64,000 bases of DNA from Lunularia cruciata (Eukaryota > Streptophyta > Marchantiopsida > Lunulariales > Lunulariaceae), in NCBI GenBank assembly GCA_948567375.1, contig OX419758.1:44965473-45029472 (forward strand), read 5' to 3'. The stretch's first letter is position 1; the number at the start of each line of letters is the position of its first letter. Positions 56,934 through 64,000 of this stretch are shown piece after piece. The position numbers and the translations under genes are program-made. The notes beneath the pieces were generated by a model. It saw only the letters and a program-made list of their open reading frames with translations, was not told the origin of the DNA and did no database searches.

Positions 56934-57663
56934 AATTTCCTATGTAGCCGCCATAGAGATCAACCAGCTATAAATAGTTGGAAATCTTTTAATTTCATCT
57001 AAACATCACTAGTCTTATCTTAATCTAAGATCCAAGTAGGCATGTCTTGACATGGTTCTACCACCTCAGCAGATTTGTTATATATTTCTGTGTTGTACAA
57101 TGTTCCACTTGGATTTTGTATTTACATTAATATCTATGAACTATTACGTGTATAAAGTGTCTTGACTACGAGATGAAAACAAACTATGGGATACAAATGA
57201 ATTATGATATGTTAACAACTATGAAATGGTTTGCTTGCTATGAAGGTGTTGATAGCTTAGGTTGGAAGGCATAGTTGAGGTCATTAGTTGTTCTAGACGA
57301 TCTGGTAGAGTTTGTGATGAACTACACACACCTTTGCAGATTTGCATGAGCTCTACGAGGTCCTTTTTATACATGATAACCTCATTTGTGGCTCTTTGAA
57401 CTTGGAGTTTGCATGGCTTTGCAGTTTGAGTGACATGGCTATTCATTAGTCATTTGTATAGACCTTCCTCTCAAGAGCCTTGATCCAAGTTCTGAAGTAT
57501 TTGATCTTTGTTTGGTTCATTGTGTCATTTGTCACCTTTTCCAATTGGCACAAGAGTCAAGTCACCATATGCTCTATGGTTGTAAGAAGCCACATACTCT
57601 TGTTTGTTAAGTTCCCATGGTATTTTTGAAGTTATGACTTCAAGTCCTCTCATACCCCTATCG

Positions 57664-57892
57664 TAATCTTCTCTTGTGCTTGTTTTAGACTTGTAATAAG
57701 TTTTGGGATATGAAGAAATGTGAGTTCTTTCAGGTTCTTGTACCTTCCCTCTGCTAGAACTACCTTCATGTTAGCCATAATCTCCTCTTATGCTTGTTTT
57801 AGACTTGTAGTAAGTTTTGGGATACGAGGAAATGCAAGTTCTTTCAGGTCCTTGTACCGCCCCTCTGCTAGAGCTACCTTCATGTTAGTGGC
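57664..57892 (-). repeat. In-frame 114-bp tandem duplication within the LTR-3 frame
   Basis: Units start at 57664 and 57778. The period is 114 bp, exactly 38 codons, so the duplication preserved the reading frame. The translated units share YPKTYYKSKTS and HEGSSSRG. Confidence 0.85.
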
Positions 57893-59849
57893 CTCCAATT
57901 CTTTTTAGAAGGTCATCAACTCTTTATCTTGTGCCTTTATATAATCTTCATGTACAATTTTTTCTTCAACAAAATTAGTCTAAACTACATCAATCTCCAT
58001 TTTTAGGCATCATAGACTTGTGTTGTTCTCATAATGACATTTCTTCCAATTGGAACTTTTTGAGTAATTGGTCTTTATCTTTTAATGATTCAATCTCCTT
58101 TGTGAGTTGTTTGTTGGGTGGGTCAGTTTGGTACAAATCAGGGCTTTGTCTTTGTTGGGCGTACTAGTTGTGAAGGTACATTATGAACTTAATTGGCTTG
58201 TTGATGATGGAGTCAAACTCTTTGTAATAGTGCACAATCTCTTCTAGTAGTTCTATTTTTGGCATCACCACATATATTAAGTATACAAAAATCAACCATA
58301 ACATCAAATTATTATTGTATTGTAGACAATAGAAAAGATCTTTCATCATATTTTTTTTGTCTCCTCGAGCCAAAAATTGTGCTATTGGTGTATTGTAAGG
58401 ATCACTCTCCCTCTTGACACATTTTGATATCATTGTGTTGGCTACGCCATTGTGTTTTTCCCCTTCTTGTAGATGCCCATGGTATAATCTTCTTCTTTTA
58501 GCTTTTGGGTCTAGCTTCCATATATCCTCAACCATTATGGGACCTTGTTTGGTTTGTGTACCCAAAATGACATCCATGATGTTTACCGGAGGATCCTTAG
58601 GTTGGTGAGGTTCAAGGAAGAAGATAGGCACTTGCATGAGTGTTTTTTTAATAATTGAAATGGGTGCATCATTGTCCTCCATCAATACCTTCCCTTTGTC
58701 ATTTGTAACTTGTTTGGGTATTGGTAATGATTGCATTTTGTTTTTTGTATCCTCCTTTGATATTTTGTTGTTGGCATCTAGTGACAACATGCATGTAAAT
58801 GAGTCATCACTACCTGAACTATTCTCATTTGGGAGGTTTCTTTCTAGGATCCAAAATGAACTTCATTGGTTGTAGAGGTCTTGTTTCCACCCTAGCTCTT
58901 GGCTCCACCACTTCTACTTTCTCTTGACAATACTTCAATAACTTGGTTTCTCTTTTGTTTCTTGGAGACCAAAGTTTTGGCCTTTATTGCAAGTACCTTC
59001 TTATTGATCATGATGGTGTTGTAGGATTCTTTGATAGGTATTTAATTCTTGGTATGAGCATACTCCTCATCAATGTTGTGATATTTTGTTATTTCCTTGG
59101 CCATTGGGATATCCATTGAATAGGTCAGATAGTGGAAATGACTCAAAAATTTCTCCTTCTCCTCTTCATAAAAAAACCCATTTGTATGTAGAAGTGCAAA
59201 ATAAAGGGTGCTATGATCATGACCACTCCTTGTTCCATGTCCTCAAGCAGCTCAATTACTTGTTCATGAAACATCTACCTCAAACTCATAGGTTTCCTTT
59301 CATGGAGGAGTTGGAAGAAAGTGGCTTGGTTGAGATTGATGTATGATGTTTGTTTCAATTTGAGTAGCTTCATGATTGATTCCATTACAAGTTGTCTGAT
59401 TGGATCCTTTAGATATTATATCTTATATCCATTAGTACACTTCCCTCCTATAAATGTATTTGTCTATCTTGGCATGCATACTCTTGCTCAGCCTGTTTTG
59501 AAGAGTATCAATGTAAATTTAATCAAATTGCATGCACTTTTCTTCTAACACTGGCTCTTGGTGGTCTTCTATCCATGTTACAAGGCTTGCTCTTAACAAT
59601 TTTACTAGCATGTACGAGTTGTTTTGGATTGCTTCTAGCATCGACTGGTCTAAAAAAACTCCAGTGCTACAATAGAAAGTCTAGATTTCTACTTTTTTGG
59701 TAAGTAGCTCTACAATGTAATCCACACGTGGATAATTTGGGAAATTTGCAAATGATCTCGTCCACTTGGTGTGGTTTTTCTTCTATCATGACCACCATCA
59801 CTTAGTCTGCCACCTTACAAGTATCTAAATCTAGTTTCTCTTGTTGTAT

Positions 59850-59882
59850 CCTCCCTCCCTCCCTCCCTCCTTCCTTCCTTGC
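59850..59882. repeat. CCCT/CCTT microsatellite
   Basis: TCCTCCCTCCCTCCCTCCC followed by TTCCTTCCTT, within the start of the LTR-3 accessory frame. Confidence 0.9.
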
Positions 59883-60008
59883 TTAGCTTTAGCATTCTTG
59901 CACTCGAGTTTGTAACAAATCTTGGACAATGGTTCAAGTATTTCATACACGAGAAGAATGAAAAATGACAAAAAAGTGAAAAATAACTTCTTGCAGGGTG
60001 GGCCGGCC

Positions 60009-60015
60009 TTTTATA
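60009..60015 (-). promoter_or_regulatory. TATA box upstream of the LTR-3 accessory frame
   Basis: TATAAAA on the minus strand within CTATAAAAGGCCGGCC, about 480 bp into the LTR and just before the reading frame, as in element 2 (TATAAAAGGGCCC at 28424). Confidence 0.6.
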
Positions 60016-60501
60016 GATCCACCTGCCTGGTTGCTCCTAAGCTGTCCTGACAGTCAGCAAAGGGTTGTGGTTGAATGGCTCATGTACGAGTCCCTTGCAT
60101 GAAACTGTTCTTTGGTGGCGCACCGCAAGTTATAGACTTTTGAACTAGCGGCAGAATCACGTGGAACCTTGTTTTGACTGAACCTTATGGATCTGCAGCT
60201 CATACAAAGGAGTTTTGCAAACTTCTGATATTATCGTGAGCCATCTCATACCGAAGTCCTCATTGACGTGGTTTGTTCAACACAAATAGGGTATGATAGG
60301 ACTTCCATGTTTTTTGGTCCTGGTAGGAGAATATTGGTATTTGTTCTGGAAACTTGTAATCAGCGGGAGGTTCGTTGAGCCAAATTCAGACTTTGTTAAG
60401 GACGGAGCACTAACTAATCATTTTATCCTTCATAGTACTATCCTATTATTGTCTATTGTCTAAAAGTGAGACAAAAAGGAAAAGTGTGTAGTGACAACTG
60501 G

Positions 60502-62252
60502 CAAATAAAGAACATGTGAAGCACCCCAGGTAAATATGTGTTCATGCAGGAGGAGCTTTTCAGTATAATAAACTTTCACCTTGCAATGTTTTAATATACC
60601 CTATGACGCTATAACAGAGTGAGGTTTAGCACGAGGCATTTCGAACCTGAGCTGATGATAGCCAACTTAGCGCTTAACGCGAGTTCATCCCAGTTGTCCA
60701 CAAATATGAACTAGGTGCTCATCAAGTTGACCACATCTATTAGAAGTCTGCTTAACGGATTTGCATGATCATATTCGTTCTAATCATGCAATCCATGCCG
60801 TTGCCCGAAAGTGTCTCAAAGTTTGGCAAACAAAACTAAACATCCATAGGTCTAAACAATGCAAGTCCTGTTAAGCCTCGGTGGTGTGGCTGTTGCTTAA
60901 ACTGCCGAAACCCTCAAGCGCCTCCTAGTGGGTCGCATGAAGTAGATGGGACCTAGTCGATTGTGCGCTTGGCGGTTGGTTGCATCTAATCACAAGATTC
61001 AAGCCCCTATATCGAATGGATTCCTCTAGAGCACGACACAGAACATCCATAAGAACGAATAGCCCCTAAGTGTTCTGTAGGAGAAGCATATCTCGCTGGA
61101 AGTCAATCGTGAGACCATTCTAAGGCGCTAAAAACAGATCACCAAGAAGAAACTGCCTTGAAACATGTGAAAGTGGATCTCCTTCTCAACGTCAACATGC
61201 CTGATTTGCTCATAAGAAAGCGACATACATAGAACAACAAGGAGGATCGGAAGATCCCAAGATGCAGAAGACTGTGTGTCAAACATTCTTCGCTGCAGGG
61301 TCTCTGCAGTGTTATGGAGAAGATTCGACCGCTCAAAGGTCAACAAGAGATGGACTTAATACTACTCCAACTTTGCCACTTTAATTTAACGGCACCTTTT
61401 AGTTAAGGTGGACTAACGTGACAGTTGATTGTCACATAAGGTAACGAATGTGCCGGTTGGAATTCGCAATATTATTGTAGGACAATTAAGCTACGCAACT
61501 ATTTAAGAAAATAATCAACAATACCATAGAATTACACGATTATACCAAATATTTGACGAGAATCTACTGGTCTTTTATTTGCAAGTTTTTTCAAAATCCA
61601 TTTTCATCTTATAATGATAATATTTTTATAATATAGTTTGAGAAGATATTAAATTAGATGGTCAAAAATCTATATTTTGAATCATCATTCGATTCCGATT
61701 ATTGAAATAAAAAGATACTTTGATATAATCTCTAAAATTCAAGATTAATTATCTGAAATTTAAATAAGTTCCAGAAAATTGAAATTTTATTCTTCTCCTC
61801 AGAGACCATGCTTTGATAATTATAAGTAGTTACCTTGAAAAACATGATATCCCCTTTGAAATTTGAGATGAATTATTTAGAAGTCAAAAGGCAGACTCCA
61901 TATGGAGGGAAGAGTGGTAAAACGTAAACATTCTGGAAGAGATGAGCTGCAAGAACTCTTTAGGGCTAAGCAGGACCACTTTAGAACACGCTAAAGGAAA
62001 GCGGATTTTTAGATTCTTCTCGTACAAGAAATGAGATGACTTGTGTTGTTCTAAATTGAGTTTACTTTCTTATGAGTATTTGTAGAAACAAGATGTTGTT
62101 AATTAGCTTTAGTCCTCTATTTCTTATGAATATTTATAAAAACAAAATTTACTGGTTATGAATTTGGGTTTCAACGCGGATCGACCGAACTCACGTCAAA
62201 CTTTCGGTTTTATTCACTTGGGTTATTAATTTAGGATACCGTTAAGTTGGAG
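60502..62252. other. Spacer; no gene named
   Basis: GC is higher at 60600-61350 and AT-rich after 61500. The two minus frames at 61128-61346 overlap in different frames with no motif. I see no RNA gene or repeat I can name. Confidence 0.4.
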
Positions 62253-62356
62253 TACTGTTATTGGGGCTTAACCGCATTTTACCCCCTTTGGCTCTTCCTT
62301 GTACGGCTTGATGGGGTCTTCCCATCCTTCTGGCTTTCACACGCGGTCGCGTTTTA
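62253..62356 (-). repeat. Dispersed repeat R, copy 7
   Basis: On the plus strand: TATTGGGGCTTAACCGCATT, CCTTGTACGGCTTGATGGGG, TCTTCCCATCCTTC and ACGCGGTCGCGTTTTA. Full-length copy. Confidence 0.85.
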
Positions 62357-62439
62357 CTTGCAAGTACTGTTTAGTCCATCTCTAAAGGGCCAACCATCCA
62401 AAACGAAATTACAATATCTGAGCTGAGCTAAGCGACACG

Positions 62440-62530
62440 AATAAGATAACAAGAAGGATAGGAAATCACATCAAGCCGAACAAAGACAAAATCTAAGAAG
62501 TACAAATGAAACAAGACCCCAACAGCAAGG
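62440..62530 (+). repeat. Dispersed repeat R, copy 8 (degenerate)
   Basis: GAAGGATAGGAAATCACATC, AAGCCGAACAAAGACAAAAT and ACAAGACCCCAACAGCAAG follow the family order. It faces copy 7 in the opposite direction. Confidence 0.6.
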
Positions 62531-63009
62531 TATCTCAGCAAGGTAACTATGTTGAGAAATTCTTAAGGCCTTGCAGCATGGATGTTGGATCACAAGAGGG
62601 ATAATTACTATGTTATTCATGTTCCTTTACCTTTGTTTCTTTGACTTTCCTCCTAACGTAGTCTGTGGGACTGATGGTTTTCTCTGAACCTGCTTCGGAA
62701 GGATGTTTTGTCGGGACATCAGGAAAAGCTACTAATTAAACCATGAGTATTTGTACTGGGTCTTGTCATATCACTTCAACTTCTCTTGAGAATAAAAAGC
62801 ATATGGATATCGATACGAAGCATTGCGAAAAGAAGAAGATTCAACAAACAGAGAGAAATGTGCACATCTTGCTAACATAGAACAAGATCTTTCGTGAGGC
62901 CGTCGCGTAACTCTAGTCTTTATAGAGACTTTACCACTCGACATCTGGGTGATTCTCAAATTGACTATTGTAATCTTTGGAGACTATTGTAATCTTTGCC
63001 AGGCAATCT

Positions 63010-63230
63010 TCAAAAAATAAGTACTGCACGCACAGTATATTCTTGTGTTGATGTCATTTGTGAATTAAAGTCTCTCAAAAGCCACTCTAAACATAAGTCG
63101 GTACAAGACTTCAACAATGTCCCTTTGTGATCTTGGAGATGTCGTTTCCCTGGCTTACCATCCAGCGTAACAGCTAAGTATACAGCAGTCCATTGTCTCA
63201 GCGTCCACAATAAGCGACCCACGTAGGATG
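63010..63230 (-). other. Unassigned open stretch
   Basis: Part of a 143-codon minus frame (63010-63441) that also runs through repeat R copy 9 and the short repeat beyond, so only this part could be coding. The reading (about VGRLLWTLRQWTAVYLAVTL) has balanced composition but no family I recognise. Confidence 0.2.
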
Positions 63231-63300
63231 GGATGGGATGGATGGAAGATCCATCAAGCCTTGCAAGAATAAAATATACGAGATAAAATGAGAACAAGAA
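63231..63300 (+). repeat. Dispersed repeat R, copy 9 (partial)
   Basis: GGATGGATGGAAGATCCATC, AAGCCTTGCAAGAATAAAAT and GATAAAATGAG match the middle of the repeat. Confidence 0.55.
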
Positions 63301-63427
63301 TAGAGGCTGACTTTTGACACAATAGGAACAGAGGTTGACATTTGAGTATTGATCTTGTGATGTGTACTGCATGGAATAGAGGTTGACTTTTGAGTAATGA
63401 TGTTGTGAATGTGCACAGCGTGGAACA
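63301..63427. repeat. Short tandem repeat, period 48 bp (with a 28-bp partial unit)
   Basis: AGAGGxTGACxTTTGA occurs at 63302, 63330 and 63378. The last two units share the following ~45 bp, ending CATGGAA or CGTGGAA. Confidence 0.7.
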
Positions 63428-63522
63428 AGTTGTGCTACCACTCGATAAATTCGGGAGAATCTGCATAATTTGCTGACTTCGATGATAAGATAATCACAGT
63501 TCTTTGGTCTCGCGAAAGAGTT

Positions 63523-63882
63523 TTACTGAATTGAAAAGGTGGAACCGAGACAACCGGCATGAAAATCGGGGACATAATTATACTCGTGTTCAAAGAGCAT
63601 GTAGGTAGGTCTGATGATGTTTCTGCCAATTTGAGCAAGAAGGTTATTCAATAGAAAGCCTTGAAATAACAGTACCACTTCGCGATTTTTAAGAGTTGCA
63701 TGCTTTTGTGAAAATGTCCACAGTAACTGCTGTTTCTGGCCGTTTGCAGTGTAAATAAACTGATTAGCATCAACTATGATACGTTCGACTTTAGAGAGAA
63801 CTTGTAGTCGCAATGTTTGTACCCGATACGGACCACAGTTTAAGCAGCTATAGTGGGGTGGAAGGCGTGTATCGCCATTCAT
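63523..63882 (-). CDS. Unassigned 119-codon open frame
   Basis: The frame starts at ATG 63882 and an in-frame stop lies 7 codons upstream, so no longer start is possible unless an intron joins it. The product has mixed composition, a CLNC pair near residue 13 and a leucine-rich middle, with no signal peptide or transmembrane segment and no domain I recognise. It lies outside the recognised retroelements. It could be an exon fragment or chance; I lean towards chance or a relic. Confidence 0.2.
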   Translation of the reverse strand: MNGDTRLPPHYSCLNCGPYRVQTLRLQVLSKVERIIVDANQFIYTANGQKQQLLWTFSQKHATLKNREVVLLFQGFLLNNLLAQIGRNIIRPTYMLFEHEYNYVPDFHAGCLGSTFSIQ

Positions 63883-64000
63883 CCGGAATGTTGTTGGACA
63901 TTATTTACACTTGCTTTGGGAGGAATCTCCTCTGAGGATGTCAATAAAGTATTTCAATTGATAAATTCCAAAAGTTTCGAAATCTTTCCGGAAAGAAGTG

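Larger units (their letters stand above)
57219..59960 (-). pseudogene. LTR-borne accessory protein frame of LTR-3 (decayed, unknown function)
   Basis: This is the third member of the family, on the minus strand. Block A (about 59730 to 59500) reads VDYIVELLTKK, LEAIQNN, SLVTWIEDHQEPVLEE and IYIDT. Block B (about 59190 to 59046) reads FFYEEEKEKFLSHFHYL, then EITKYHNIDEEYA, close to element 2's EITKSHKAYEEYA. The longest intact frame, 208 codons at 58164-58790, is basic and ends with block C, WLIFVYLIYVVMPKIELLEE. The C-terminal part is Lys/Glu/Gln-rich and includes two tandem 38-residue units. Stops and frameshifts separate the parts. It resembles no enzyme I know. Confidence 0.65.
56609..60497 (-). 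mobile_element. LTR-3: probable solo LTR (3.9 kb) of a third relative of elements 1 and 2
   Basis: On the minus strand it starts TGTCACTACACAC (60497) and ends GGTCAGGACA (56609), with ACTG on both sides (56605-56608 and 60498-60501). It contains, in the same order as element 2's LTR, a TATA box (60009-60015), the accessory frame, and the conserved segment with a second TATA-like site (56926-56933, then GGGCTTAGACC and CATTTGGTGCAT). No gag or pol lies next to it. The edges rest on a 4-bp duplication and are less certain than the identity. Confidence 0.65.

Noticed and set aside
1-64000. Integrated plant pararetrovirus (caulimovirus type)
   Set aside because: RT domains are accompanied by integrase, LTRs, primer sites and target duplications. 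No movement or coat protein motif was seen.
1-64000. tRNA, rRNA or organelle DNA insertions
   Set aside because: No cloverleaf with proper A and B boxes and no recognisable rRNA or plastid gene stretch was noticed by eye. Small degraded pieces could be missed.

Overview
The window looks like nuclear DNA of a plant with a large, repeat-rich genome. I see no intact host gene, no rRNA or tRNA gene, no CRISPR and no bacterial feature. Most of the sequence is old LTR-retrotransposons, nested in one another and full of stops and frameshifts. The style (very long LTRs, old nested Ty3/gypsy and Ty1/copia copies, AT-rich flanks) would suit a gymnosperm, but that is inference.

Layout. 1-2.1 kb: the gag end and 5' LTR of a Ty3/gypsy element on the minus strand, running off the window. 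2.1-8.0 kb: a decayed Ty1/copia element on the minus strand, split by a small LTR-derived insertion (4804-5717, flanked by GATC). 8309-20547: element 1, a complete but dead Ty3/gypsy element with LTRs over 3 kb, a perfect 5-bp target duplication (ACTTT), a primer site of the tRNA-Asp type used by Tat/Athila elements, and gag-protease-RT-RNase H-integrase in order. 20.5-27.9 kb: low-coding spacer with tandem duplications, a 52-bp-arm hairpin, a MITE-like element, a GC-cored palindrome, copies of a ~110-bp dispersed repeat and an endonuclease-like protein fragment. 27922-47181: element 2, a relative of element 1. Its left LTR is interrupted by a 692-bp solo LTR (29986-30677) and by a chromodomain-type Ty3/gypsy element (element 3, 32019-37365). 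47.2-56.6 kb: AT-rich spacer with tandem repeats, hairpins and more dispersed-repeat copies. 56609-60497: a probable solo LTR (LTR-3) of a third relative, on the minus strand. 60.5-64 kb: spacer with more dispersed-repeat copies.

Main discovery candidate. Element 1, element 2 and LTR-3 all carry, inside the LTR itself, a long decayed reading frame for the same protein family. The frames share a block containing a His-Phe-Tyr-x-Gly-x-Asn motif and an acidic Glu-Glu-x-Glu-Lys stretch, then a long charged, coiled-coil-like C-terminal part. In element 2 and LTR-3 one TATA box precedes the frame and a second follows it, with a conserved segment after the second. This suggests an accessory gene in U3, upstream of the promoter for the genomic RNA, an arrangement most Ty3/gypsy elements lack. 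All coordinates of decayed domains are approximate; alignments were made by eye.
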